The notes under the pieces are model-generated. The model made no database searches, was not told the DNA's origin, and worked only from the letters and a program-made list of their open reading frames with translations. A stretch of 64,000 nt of DNA from an uncultured bacterium. GTDB lineage: Bacteria; Cyanobacteriota; Vampirovibrionia; Gastranaerophilales; Gastranaerophilaceae. Below are positions 1 to 8,247 of the stretch, piece by piece. The first letter of the stretch is position 1, and every line of letters begins with the position of its first letter. The DNA lies in assembly GCA_949292185.1 (NCBI GenBank), contig CASEYP010000031.1, forward strand, positions 62,001 to 126,000, written 5' to 3'. The position numbers were made by a program, and so were the translations under genes.

Positions 1-1
1 A

Positions 2-841
2 TTAAATGAATTTATACCAATAGAATATCCTCAAGATATTTTCAAATCTATGAAATACACAGTAACACTTCCTGGCAAAAGATTACGACCAATATTATGT
101 CTTGAAACCTGTCGTGTACTTGGCGGTGAAATTGAATCTGCAATTCCAACTGCCTGTGCAATAGAAATGTTACACACTCAAACACTTATCCACGACGATT
201 TACCTTGTATGGATAATGACGATTACAGAAGAGGCAAATTAACAAATCACAAAGTTTTTGGAGAAGCTATTGCGGTTTTAGCCGGAGATGCTCTATTAAC
301 TTTTGCACCTCAAATTATTACAAAATATTCAGAGAACTTAGAACCCTCAACGATTATAAGAATTTTAAATGAATATTTCCATTTTGCAGGAGCAAGAGGG
401 GTTATTGCAGGACAAGTAGTCGATATTGAATCTGAAAATAATCAAAATATTTCTGACAAAGAAAAAACTCTTGAGTATCTACATATTCACAAAACATCTG
501 ACTTATTTAAACTTGCTATGAGAACAGGTGCAATAATCGCTAATGCAGAAGATGAAAAGCTTAATGCAGTAACAGAATTTGCACATAATTTTGGATTAGC
601 ATTTCAAATTGCAGATGACATCTTAGATGAAATTTCAACTTTTGAAGAAATGGGAAAAACACTGGGAAAAGATAAAGCTGAAGGCAAACTTACATATGTT
701 TCTTTATATGGAATTGATGAAGCTAAATGTAAATTATCTTGCTTATTTGAAAAATGCTGTGATATAATGGAAACACAGAACATCCAATCTGAAATATTTA
801 ATGATATGATTAAGAGTATAAAAAAGAGAGTAGGTATTTAA
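2..841 (+). CDS. ispA: Polyprenyl diphosphate synthase, 5' end cut by window edge
   Basis: Trans-prenyltransferase that condenses IPP with allylic diphosphates (farnesyl/geranylgeranyl range) for quinone and lipid-carrier synthesis. The frame is open from base 2 and its first residues already match the family (a KSMKYTV...GKRLRP block, where many homologues have M-R-Y-S...GGKRLRP), so the true start lies left of the window and the internal ATG at 50 is not the start. Both aspartate-rich motifs are present: HDDLPCMDNDD (first, Mg-binding) and DDILD (second), with GQVVDIE between them. The stop overlaps the ATG of the next gene by one base, so the two are probably translationally coupled. The chain length of the product cannot be told from the sequence. 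Confidence 0.9.
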   Translation, partial: LNEFIPIEYPQDIFKSMKYTVTLPGKRLRPILCLETCRVLGGEIESAIPTACAIEMLHTQTLIHDDLPCMDNDDYRRGKLTNHKVFGEAIAVLAGDALLTFAPQIITKYSENLEPSTIIRILNEYFHFAGARGVIAGQVVDIESENNQNISDKEKTLEYLHIHKTSDLFKLAMRTGAIIANAEDEKLNAVTEFAHNFGLAFQIADDILDEISTFEEMGKTLGKDKAEGKLTYVSLYGIDEAKCKLSCLFEKCCDIMETQNIQSEIFNDMIKSIKKRVGI

Positions 842-1317
842 TGGACTTAGCCACAGCTAAACATCTAATTATGAATAACGGATATGAAGTTATAATTTGT
901 GCTGTTACATCAGCTTTCTTTGCACAGGTTATTAAGTTTATACTATTCACAATAAAAAATAAAAAAGTTAATTTTAAAATATTTTCAACAACAGGAGGAA
1001 TGCCTAGTTCTCATTCAGCAGGAGTAATGGCACTATCAACAATTATTGGTATTTTAAAAGGTTATGATTCTTGCTTATTTGCTACATCTTTAGGGTTTTC
1101 ACTAATTATCATGTATGATGCAGCAGGTTTAAGACGTGCAGCAGGTAAAACTGCAGCTTGTTTAAATAGAATGATGGATGATTTTTATCATCATGATATG
1201 CAAGCAGCTGGTGGTAAATTAAAAGAACTTTTAGGACATACTCCATTAGAAGTTTTTGTCGGTGCAATTTTTGGTATTTGTTACGCTTATTTGTTCCATT
1301 CATTTGTTTTAGGCTAA
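841..1317 (+). CDS. Divergent PAP2 family (DUF212/YuiD-like) membrane protein
   Basis: A 158-residue integral membrane protein of the divergent PAP2 family. The phosphatase-like GGMPSSHSAG motif is clear at about residues 51-60, and hydrophobic helices lie at about 17-35, 62-100 and 135-155. Family members resemble acid phosphatases acting on lipid diphosphates, but their substrate is generally unknown. Its position directly after the prenyl diphosphate synthase (start codon overlapping that stop by one base) suggests a role in isoprenoid or undecaprenyl lipid handling; that role is inferred. Confidence 0.85.
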   Translation: MDLATAKHLIMNNGYEVIICAVTSAFFAQVIKFILFTIKNKKVNFKIFSTTGGMPSSHSAGVMALSTIIGILKGYDSCLFATSLGFSLIIMYDAAGLRRAAGKTAACLNRMMDDFYHHDMQAAGGKLKELLGHTPLEVFVGAIFGICYAYLFHSFVLG

Positions 1318-1323
1318 TAAATT

Positions 1324-1340
1324 TGGTATAAAATATTAGT
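1324..1340 (+). promoter_or_regulatory. Extended -10 promoter (TGG-TATAAA) abutting the TIGR02757 start
   Basis: TATAAA lies at 1327-1332, preceded by TGG, with 8 nt to the ATG at 1341. No Shine-Dalgarno sequence precedes that ATG. The promoter probably gives a leaderless or nearly leaderless mRNA and lies just after the stop of the PAP2-like gene. Confidence 0.5.
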
Positions 1341-2090
1341 ATGATTACAAAAAATGAATTAGATAATCTTGTTAAAACTTATGAAACAAAAGATTTCATA
1401 AAAGATGATCCTATACAATTCCCGAACAGATTCAAGAACAAAAAAGATATTGAAATTGCAGGATTTATAGCATCACTTGTAGCTTATGGCAGAAGAGAAC
1501 TTTTTATAAAAAAATTAGAAGAATTATTCTCTATTGCTCAAAATGAACCGCTTAATTTTATCCTAAATTTTGAACCAAAACTTATCGGAAATTTTAATTA
1601 TCGTTTTGGCAAGCCTCAAGATTTTTCAATGATTTTTAATATACTAAAAGAGCTATATCAAAAAGATGGCGGATTGGAAGAACTTTTCAAATACGGTTAT
1701 AATAACCAAGTTGAAAATAATATGTTCATCCCTGTTACTGATTATTTTTACGCAAGAGTAAAAGAAAATGCACAACAAGGTTTTTACTTTATGATACCAA
1801 ATCCTAGAAATGGCGGAGCAATGAAGAGGATGTGTATGTTTTTACGCTGGATGGTAAGGAAAGAACCTGTTGATTTTGGTATTTGGAAATTTATGCCAGC
1901 TTCAGACTTACTTATCCCGTTAGATGTTCATGTTGCAAGGATTTCAAGGCAAATGGGATTATTAACCAGAAATGCAAATGATTTTAAAGCAGTTTTGGAA
2001 TTGACAAATAACCTGAAAAAATTTGACTCACAAGATCCGACAAAATATGACTTTGCAATGTTTGGATACGGAGTCAATAATAAAGTCTAG
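1341..2090 (+). CDS. TIGR02757 family protein (DUF2400)
   Basis: A 249-residue protein of the TIGR02757/DUF2400 family, common in Bacteroidetes and other lineages and of unknown function; it resembles helix-hairpin-helix DNA glycosylases in fold. Family blocks visible are LVAYGRRE near residue 50, NPRNGGAMKR..MFLRWMVRK at about 154-175, the LIPLDVHVARISRQMGL block at about 195, and the C-terminal DPTKYDFAMFGYGV. No Shine-Dalgarno precedes the ATG; a -10-like box sits 8 nt upstream. It follows the PAP2-like gene by 23 bases but may have its own promoter. Confidence 0.85.
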   Translation: MITKNELDNLVKTYETKDFIKDDPIQFPNRFKNKKDIEIAGFIASLVAYGRRELFIKKLEELFSIAQNEPLNFILNFEPKLIGNFNYRFGKPQDFSMIFNILKELYQKDGGLEELFKYGYNNQVENNMFIPVTDYFYARVKENAQQGFYFMIPNPRNGGAMKRMCMFLRWMVRKEPVDFGIWKFMPASDLLIPLDVHVARISRQMGLLTRNANDFKAVLELTNNLKKFDSQDPTKYDFAMFGYGVNNKV

Positions 2091-2148
2091 GACAAATACG
2101 TGACATAATATTTATTATTTATATTAAAACAATTATTATCAAAATAAT

Positions 2149-2559
2149 TAGCATCAGTTAATGAAACGATATCAAGCCGAGTTTTGTTTGAGCGAAAGCG
2201 AGTTAACTCGGCTCAGGTTGAATTTTACTGATGCTATTTGGTCAAATAGTTTTTCTTTCTTTGCTTAGTTTCTTTCTTTTTGCTTATCCAAAAAGAAAGA
2301 AATTAAGTGCGGGTTTGGGTACGCATAGTACCCAATATATAAATATGATAATAAGCAAAATTATCAGTACGTCTCCGACGGGTCCTGCCCGGACAGGGGA
2401 AACTTTTGGTGGCAAAAGTTTCACAAAACCAAGCCCCGAACTTCGCTCGTTAATCAAATGTAAAAGCTCAACTTGTGCGTGCATAACTCGCTTTCGCTCA
2501 AACAAATGCACGCTTGTTATTGTTTCGCTTACATTGATTACTCGCTTTCGTTAGGGGCT
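2149..2559. repeat. Mosaic of nested inverted repeats (palindromic element)
   Basis: Perfect inverted arms: 2149-2158 with 2227-2236 (10 bp) enclosing 2175-2183 with 2205-2213 (9 bp); 2269-2281 with 2290-2302 (13 bp, extendable to about 18 with a G-T pair); 2315-2322 with 2328-2335 (8 bp); 2399-2408 with 2413-2422 (10 bp, loop GTGG); 2432-2437 with 2554-2559 (6 bp) enclosing 2477-2484 with 2506-2513 (8 bp). A 20-base segment at 2186-2205 recurs in exact inverse orientation at 2484-2503. The region is visibly richer in G and C than its flanks. It has the look of a dispersed non-coding palindromic element, but no second copy is in this window. Confidence 0.75.
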
Positions 2560-2611
2560 GAGAGTTTTAAATTTTAATTTTTTAATTTTTAATTCAAATA
2601 ATAAATATTAT

Positions 2612-2644
2612 GTAAAATAAAAGGCGATACATGAAATACCGCCT
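2612..2644 (-). terminator. Rho-independent terminator for the GGDEF regulator
   Basis: AGGCG (2622-2626) pairs with CGCCT (2640-2644); read on the minus strand the second arm is followed by TTTATTTTA. It lies about 70 bases past the regulator's stop codon. Confidence 0.55.
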
Positions 2645-2715
2645 ATTAACCAGATTTACACTATGTAAGTGTTCAGAAAGGATCTTTTTTACATCCTATA
2701 TTTAGGTTGTTATAT

Positions 2716-3588
2716 TTACTCTCCAAGATTTAGGTGAGAGAATTGTACAATTTTATTTTTACCGCGTTTTTTAGCATTGTACAAAGCATGTTCAGCGTAT
2801 CTAATGATAGTATTTGCATCTTCTTCTGTGTCAGGTAGACAAGGGAATGTTGCAATACCACCTGATATTGTAATTGGATGACGTTCTTCCTCACCTGCAG
2901 GAATAAATTCCATTTTTTCAATATCTTTTCTAAATCTTTCTGCAAATAAGAATGCATTATCTTCAGAAGTATTAGGAAGAACTACAATAAATTCTTCATC
3001 ACCATAACGAGTTAAAATATCTTCTTTTCTAATTAATTGTTTCAATTTATCAGCTATAGAACGAAGTAAAACATCTCCCCATTCATAACCATAAATATCA
3101 TTAACAACTTTAAAGAAATCTAAATCAAACAACAACAAAGATAATGGAGTTGTATAACGTTTAGCACGAGAAATTTCTTGTTCCATACGTTCCAACAAAT
3201 ATCTTCTGTTATGTAAACCTGTTAATTCATCAGTTGTAGAAAGAGTTTTCAATTTATCTCTCAACTCTTTAATCTTCAACATATTTCTAACACGAACAAC
3301 CAATTCCTGATTATCAACAGGAGTCTTGATATAATCAAATGCAACTGCTCTAACAGTACAACCTTTAAAAGTTTCACCAATAAATAATATAGGGAACTTA
3401 AATTTTGTAACCATCAAAACATCTTTAATATTAGGAACGCTTTCAATAATAATAACGCCCGGATTTAATGTTTCATAATCTTTAAGATTAGCTGCATTTT
3501 CTAATCTTACATTTGAATCTTCAATAGAAGACACAACATCAGCTATTGCTGAAGAATTTTTATCTGTATATATAACAATATTTTTCAT
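2716..3588 (-). CDS. Response-regulator-like diguanylate cyclase (REC-like + GGDEF)
   Basis: A 290-residue protein. The N-terminal ~115 residues look like a degenerate receiver domain (MKNIVIYTDKN... with VIIIESVP and DYIKTPV, the latter resembling the conserved K-P of receivers). The GGDEF domain runs from about residue 125 (LTGLHNRR) to 280. The active-site signature is GDEEF at 196-200 instead of the usual GG(D/E)EF. An RxxD motif (RKED, 187-190), the usual c-di-GMP inhibitory site, lies five residues before it. Most of the domain is intact (FDLDFFKVVND, ISGGIA, YAKK-like NAKKRGKN). It probably makes c-di-GMP, although the second glycine is replaced. The start has a GAGGATAG ribosome site. 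Confidence 0.85.
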   Translation of the reverse strand: MKNIVIYTDKNSSAIADVVSSIEDSNVRLENAANLKDYETLNPGVIIIESVPNIKDVLMVTKFKFPILFIGETFKGCTVRAVAFDYIKTPVDNQELVVRVRNMLKIKELRDKLKTLSTTDELTGLHNRRYLLERMEQEISRAKRYTTPLSLLLFDLDFFKVVNDIYGYEWGDVLLRSIADKLKQLIRKEDILTRYGDEEFIVVLPNTSEDNAFLFAERFRKDIEKMEFIPAGEEERHPITISGGIATFPCLPDTEEDANTIIRYAEHALYNAKKRGKNKIVQFSHLNLGE

Positions 3589-3738
3589 AAACTATCCTCT
3601 CTTTAACAAATTAACATATTGTTCACATTCAAGCAAAAATGTTACGAATGTTAATATTTAAAATCGACTAAAAAGATGGGTAGATTTATACCTGAAGATG
3701 CTAAAATAATTATTATTTTATTATAAAAAGGAATATTT

Positions 3739-5610
3739 ATGGATTTTTCAATAGAAAACAATAAAGAACGAGAATATCTGAAACAAGACTTTACACCGAT
3801 AAAAGAACTTATGCAAAGGATAAGACAAGCCTTTTTAAATAACGGGAAAGTCAACACAAAAGACTTAGACTTAAACAACATAATAAAATATGATAAATCT
3901 TTTACTTATATATACATAACATTGTTTCAAGAAGGGGAATCTCAAATTCGCTGGGGAGCTTGCCGCAGTACACTTGAAGAATCCATAAATCGCGACATAG
4001 AAAAAATAAAACAGAATAAAAGATTTTCACAATTTGACATTCAAAATAATGAAAAATGCAGAATTCTATTTGAAATTATAACAGAACAAACACCTGTCAA
4101 AATAGACGAGATAAAATATGCAACTTTCACACCAAAAAGATTTGAACCTGGGATCACAGGGATAAAAATAATTTTAGACAAAACCCCATATATTTATATG
4201 CCGACAGATGCATGGACACTAAGCCAAATGGATTTAAAATCTGCACTTAATACAATCTTAAGAAAAACTCCAATAAAAGATAAAACAAACAAGATTTCAG
4301 AGCGAATAAACATACTAAAACAATCGAATTATGAATGTTACCTGACAAAAAGTCACGCCTTCATAACATACAAAGATGATGTTTTAGCGCTCTATAGAGG
4401 AAATCAATTATACGAATACTCACCGGAAAAGATAAAAGACATAGCACTTCAAGGAGCAGAATGGATAATAAAATATCAAAAAGAAGACGGAAGATATTTG
4501 TATTATTACGATGCCAAAGAAGATAACTACAAAGACCACGAGCATCCAAACGCACCTGAAGATAACTTATATTATAACGATTTAAGACACTGCGGCGGAA
4601 TAGTAACCCTAATCAGAGCATATCAATTAACAAAGGATAAAAAATATTTAGACTCCGCCAAACGAGGAATAGATTTTATCACAACAATAACAAAAGAACA
4701 TACCGTAGACGGAGAAACAGCAGCCTACGCATTTTATAATAAAAAAGCTAAACTAGGCGGCACAGGTATGATCCTAATTGCAATGATGAAATACCGAACC
4801 GAAACAGGCGACAACTCTTATGATGAATACATAAAAAAATATTCAAGACATCTTCTATCAAGAATTTATAAAACAGGAGAAATGCTAGGTTACTACATAA
4901 ACCCAAACTACCACAACGGTGAACCTCTAAATGATATGACAGATGAAGAAAGACGCAAAACTTTTTCATTCTATTATCCCGGAGAAGCCTTACTTGGACT
5001 TGGACTTGTAGCAAATAATTTCAAAGATGATGAACAACTTGTAAATAAAATCATAGAAAAAAGTAAACTTGCCCTAGATTGGATAGTAGATGAAAGACCA
5101 AAATTATATGCAGATTTATTTACATCACTTCCATCAGATGCTTGGTTAATGCAAGCAATAGAAGAATGGTGCAAAAATCCTGAATTTAGAAAAGATAACT
5201 ATATAAATTTTGTCTATAACGACGCCAAAACAATGATGAGTAAAATGTATAAAAAAGATGATTCTCCATACTTAGACTACGAAGGAAGCTACTATTATAA
5301 TTATGGAGATCACTTCTACCCGGACGGTTCAAGATCAGAAGGTTTAATTGGTGCATACTATCTTGCTCATAATCTAAATAACAAAGAATTAGCAGAAGAA
5401 ATACTTGAAGCTTGCAGAAAAACCGCAAAATCGCAAATGGTACTATTTAATACCGATAAAAATAATTACGCCCACAAAAATCCGCAAAAATCAAAAGGAG
5501 CAATACGCTTTAAAGCTACAAGACAATGGATCAGAGTAGATTCAATCCAACACGTTGCTTGCTTTTATTTTAGACTCTATTTTGCAGAAAATAATATCGA
5601 TGTAGCATAA
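3739..5610 (+). CDS. AMMECR1-like domain fused to an alpha/alpha-barrel (six-hairpin-like) domain
   Basis: A 623-residue soluble protein without a signal peptide. Residues ~20-165 resemble the AMMECR1 fold: IRWGACRSTLEESINRDI matches the GCIGTLE...V..NAI block, and RFEPGITGIKI...YMPTDAW matches the PGVHG...FLPQVW block, with the catalytic-like GCIG changed to GACR. Residues ~225-620 contain repeated helical hairpins with aromatic loops (GAEWIIKYQKEDGRY, NDLRHCGGIVTLIRAY, FSFYYPGEALLGL, DYEGSYYYNYGDHFYPDGSRSEG), the pattern of an alpha/alpha toroid as in unsaturated glucuronyl hydrolases and related carbohydrate enzymes. The AAGGAA ribosome site sits 6 nt before the ATG. Substrate unknown; domain assignments are by eye. 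Confidence 0.55.
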   Translation: MDFSIENNKEREYLKQDFTPIKELMQRIRQAFLNNGKVNTKDLDLNNIIKYDKSFTYIYITLFQEGESQIRWGACRSTLEESINRDIEKIKQNKRFSQFDIQNNEKCRILFEIITEQTPVKIDEIKYATFTPKRFEPGITGIKIILDKTPYIYMPTDAWTLSQMDLKSALNTILRKTPIKDKTNKISERINILKQSNYECYLTKSHAFITYKDDVLALYRGNQLYEYSPEKIKDIALQGAEWIIKYQKEDGRYLYYYDAKEDNYKDHEHPNAPEDNLYYNDLRHCGGIVTLIRAYQLTKDKKYLDSAKRGIDFITTITKEHTVDGETAAYAFYNKKAKLGGTGMILIAMMKYRTETGDNSYDEYIKKYSRHLLSRIYKTGEMLGYYINPNYHNGEPLNDMTDEERRKTFSFYYPGEALLGLGLVANNFKDDEQLVNKIIEKSKLALDWIVDERPKLYADLFTSLPSDAWLMQAIEEWCKNPEFRKDNYINFVYNDAKTMMSKMYKKDDSPYLDYEGSYYYNYGDHFYPDGSRSEGLIGAYYLAHNLNNKELAEEILEACRKTAKSQMVLFNTDKNNYAHKNPQKSKGAIRFKATRQWIRVDSIQHVACFYFRLYFAENNIDVA

Positions 5611-5727
5611 CAAAAATAAATGTTACAAATTTTTAACAAACACCCATAAATTTCTAAAGTTCCAACTCAAATAATCCGTATATAAGAATACTAGATACGA
5701 AAATTATTGAAAGGAACTGTTAACAAA

Positions 5728-7194
5728 ATGGGAATGGCAGCATCACAAGCTAGATTATTAAGTATAACTGCTCGTTTATCCAACAACGAAATGGAACAGC
5801 AGTCTATAGCTTATTCTAAGCAACGTCTTTCTGATAACTCAGAACAGATAAATGATGCATACCTTGACGCATTAAGCGCAACAAAATATCAAGTATTAAC
5901 AGGCTACAACGGGGCAGATGCAACCTACGCAGATTTAACATACAATAATTTAACAGGATTAAACTCTGTTGCAAACGGAAAACAATACCTTGTAAAAGAT
6001 AATAAAGGTAAAGTTTTAGTAACATCTGCAATAAAGAAAGCATTCGAAGCTGGAAATGGTGATTTCAATATATTCTTAAAATCTTTAGGTTATACTCAAT
6101 CTAATATTGATGTAACAAAACATTCAGATTCAGAAGAAGCTATCCACGATGCTTGGGATCAATATTTAGCATCTGTAGGAAAAAGCATAAATGACTATGA
6201 CAGCCAACACATTTTAAACTTTGATTACACATCCTTCAGCCAAGATTCATTTGACGGATATGTAACATACAACACTGCATATACAACAACTGCAAATGGT
6301 CAAACAGTTAACTTATACAAAGATAGCGACGGATATTATAAAGAAAGATATCTACTTCAAGCCTACAAAACAGAAGATCCTACAACTGGAGATACCATAG
6401 TTCAAGTAGGATATCAAACAGAAGCTCAACAAGGAACTGAAAATTATAACGTAGTTAATGGTGTAACTTACAATACAGAAACAGGAAAATTCACCTATAC
6501 AAACATGGACGGTGAAGAAGTTGAAACTGATGTATTATATGCTGATTCAAGCCAAGATGGTACAACAGCTTACCTTAGTGAAGAACAGAAAAATTACCTG
6601 ACTCTACAAAGCGGAAATACATATACTGACGAAAACGGAGTTAGCTACGATATTACAAAAGAATCAAAAGCCTTAAACTATGAAGGTACAACAACTGCAC
6701 AAAGAGAATTATACGATTATGCAGTAGCTTTAACAGAAGCTTACTACAATAACTCAAATTCAAACAGTTCAGAAACTCTAAAATATGATGCTGAAACCGT
6801 AAATTATTATAAGAATATCTTTAATGCAATGAGCACAAGCGGATATACAACAACACAAAATGAAACAAATTTAAAAGATACAGATTGGTTTGTTGAACAA
6901 TTAAAATCAGGTGCCCTAACATTATCATACTATTCAACCACAGACAAAGCTTTTGTTGGCACAACACTAAATAGCGATGAATCAATAACAGAACAAGAAG
7001 ATTCATCAGCAATGGTAATAGCAGAACAAGTTTACCAAAATCAAATGGATCAACTTGAAAGTCAAGATAAACAATTTGACCTTCAATTAAACAAATTAGA
7101 ATCAGAACATAATGCTCTACAAACAGAATATGATTCAGTTAAGAGCGTAATAAGTAAAAACGTTGAAAAATCATTTAATATATTTAATGCATAA
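5728..7194 (+). CDS. Flagellin-architecture coiled-coil surface protein, function unknown
   Basis: A 488-residue protein starting at the ATG at 5728 (MGMAASQARLL), preceded by AAGGA at 5711-5715; the TTG at 5707 is in frame but lies before that ribosome site. Residues 1-60 form an amphipathic helix region (ITARLSNNEMEQQSIAYSKQRLS) and the last ~65 form another heptad-rich helix (QMDQLESQDKQFDLQLNKLESEHNALQTEY). The Tyr/Thr/Asn/Asp-rich middle is probably beta-rich. Conserved helical ends around a variable centre is the layout of flagellin, hook-associated and other self-assembling export substrates. No Sec signal is present. I recall similar N- and C-termini in Gastranaerophilales proteins, but no function is known to me. 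A strong terminator follows. Confidence 0.75.
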   Translation: MGMAASQARLLSITARLSNNEMEQQSIAYSKQRLSDNSEQINDAYLDALSATKYQVLTGYNGADATYADLTYNNLTGLNSVANGKQYLVKDNKGKVLVTSAIKKAFEAGNGDFNIFLKSLGYTQSNIDVTKHSDSEEAIHDAWDQYLASVGKSINDYDSQHILNFDYTSFSQDSFDGYVTYNTAYTTTANGQTVNLYKDSDGYYKERYLLQAYKTEDPTTGDTIVQVGYQTEAQQGTENYNVVNGVTYNTETGKFTYTNMDGEEVETDVLYADSSQDGTTAYLSEEQKNYLTLQSGNTYTDENGVSYDITKESKALNYEGTTTAQRELYDYAVALTEAYYNNSNSNSSETLKYDAETVNYYKNIFNAMSTSGYTTTQNETNLKDTDWFVEQLKSGALTLSYYSTTDKAFVGTTLNSDESITEQEDSSAMVIAEQVYQNQMDQLESQDKQFDLQLNKLESEHNALQTEYDSVKSVISKNVEKSFNIFNA

Positions 7195-7243
7195 ACGAAA
7201 AATTTTATAATTCCCCTACAATTAATTTTCGTAACTTTTCCCT

Positions 7244-7270
7244 ACCACTTGATAAAAGTGGTTTTTTTTT
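7244..7270 (+). terminator. Rho-independent terminator after the flagellin-like gene
   Basis: ACCACTT (7244-7250) pairs with AAGTGGT (7256-7262) across a 5-base loop, followed by nine Ts (7262-7270). Confidence 0.85.
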
Positions 7271-7289
7271 GCAAAGCCGATCAAATAAC

Positions 7290-7310
7290 GTTAACAAATA
7301 TTAACAAATT
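7290..7310 (+). promoter_or_regulatory. Tandem TTAACAAAT repeats upstream of the first glycine-rich paralogue
   Basis: TTAACAAATA (7291-7300) is followed directly by TTAACAAATT (7301-7310). The 13-base string at 7290-7302 recurs in inverse orientation at 8248-8260, upstream of the paralogous gene. It may be a regulator site; its role is inferred only from position and repetition. Confidence 0.3.
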
Positions 7311-7392
7311 TTATAAATTAATCAAATTCACAAAAGAAAAATTTTTTATAAAGATGTAGGTTATTTTAAATTGTGTAAAAGGTAGGTAAATT

Positions 7393-8187
7393 ATGGGTAT
7401 AGCAGCAATTGTACCAAAGGTTTTAGGTTATGGTAAAAGAATAGCAAAAGTAATGCCTGAGGCAATTTTAGGAAACGGAGCAGAAGTTGCAGGCGCAGCA
7501 ATGCGTTCTACTAAAGGTTCTGTATTAACAAGAGGTAAAGCGGGATTCAAAGCTTTAGAAGCAGATATAGCAGCAAAAAAAGCATTACACGGTAATTTCT
7601 TCAAAAGAATAACAGCAAATTTAGGAGACATCCCAAAACTTGCCAAAGAAGGATATAAAGCAGCAAAAGCCGCAGGAAAAAGTTCAATCTGGGGCGGCAT
7701 AAAAGGAACATTTAAAGGTTTAGGAAAGAATATGCCATTTCTTGCAGCTGCATCAACATTACTATTTGAATTACCAAATATCTGGACTGCAACAAAAGAA
7801 CAAGGTATCGGACAAGGTGTAAAAGAAATTGCAAAAGCCGGTGCAAGATTAGTAGGCGGTGCCGCACTTGCAGCAGTAGGCTCAGCAATTTGTCCGGGAA
7901 TTGGATCAGTTATAGGTTGGTTTGCAGGTGATTGGCTAACAAGTAAAGTAGTAGGTAAATCATACACACAAAAGAAAGAAGAAGCTCAAGCAATTGCTCA
8001 AGCTCAAGCTGAACAAGCTGCACAACAAGCTCAACAAACTGCATTCACCGGAAATCCATACGGAACAAACCCATACGGTTATGATCCATACGGAATGACA
8101 AATCCAATGTATAGCTACAACGCTTTTGGAAACCCTTACTCAGACGATATAATGATGCAAGGTATGAATTTTAATACTGTAGCCTAA
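7393..8187 (+). CDS. Glycine-rich membrane-associated protein, paralogue 1
   Basis: A 264-residue protein of unknown function. The N-terminal half is Ala/Gly/Lys-rich and amphipathic. Residues ~110-190 carry small-residue hydrophobic segments (ARLVGGAALAAVGSAICPGIGSVIGWFAGDWL) with glycine-zipper spacing, suggesting membrane insertion or helix packing. An Ala/Gln run (AQAIAQAQAEQAAQQAQQ) precedes a C-terminal Asn-Pro-Tyr-Gly repeat (NPYGTNPYGYDPYGM). It is clearly paralogous to the gene at 8335: both begin MGI..I..K.L.YGKR..KV.PE..LG and share AKAAGKS, GLGKNMPF/GIAKKMPF and AICPGIG. No Sec signal is seen. The AGGTAGG ribosome site decides the ATG. It lies between two strong terminators, so it is monocistronic. 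Confidence 0.8.
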   Translation: MGIAAIVPKVLGYGKRIAKVMPEAILGNGAEVAGAAMRSTKGSVLTRGKAGFKALEADIAAKKALHGNFFKRITANLGDIPKLAKEGYKAAKAAGKSSIWGGIKGTFKGLGKNMPFLAAASTLLFELPNIWTATKEQGIGQGVKEIAKAGARLVGGAALAAVGSAICPGIGSVIGWFAGDWLTSKVVGKSYTQKKEEAQAIAQAQAEQAAQQAQQTAFTGNPYGTNPYGYDPYGMTNPMYSYNAFGNPYSDDIMMQGMNFNTVA

Positions 8188-8217
8188 AACTATAAATATA
8201 TATATAATACCCCAAGC

Positions 8218-8247
8218 AAACGAGTCTTTTTAAAAAGACTCGTTTTT
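8218..8247 (+). terminator. Rho-independent terminator after paralogue 1
   Basis: AAACGAGTCTTTTT (8218-8231) and AAAAAGACTCGTTT (8232-8245) form a near-perfect hairpin ending in a T tract at 8243-8247. Confidence 0.9.

Larger units (their letters stand above)
2091..2715. other. Long intergenic region with no supportable gene
   Basis: This 625-base gap lies between two convergent genes. The first 50 bases are AT-rich. Bases 2149-2559 form a more GC-rich mosaic of nested inverted repeats, described separately. Bases 2612-2644 hold a hairpin that can terminate the minus-strand regulator gene. Open frames exist on both strands (2231-2554 plus, 2284-2511 minus), but they simply read through the palindromes, have no ribosome binding site and have unnatural composition, so I do not call them genes. 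Confidence 0.7.

Noticed and set aside
2231-2554. Plus-strand 107-codon frame and overlapping minus-strand 75-codon frame
   Set aside because: Both read through the palindromic mosaic, have no ribosome site and have skewed composition. The structure of the DNA explains the open frames better than coding does.
7428-7967. 179-codon minus-strand frame opposite glycine-zipper paralogue 1
   Set aside because: Ala/Pro-rich shadow arising from Gly/Ala codons on the real strand; no start signals.
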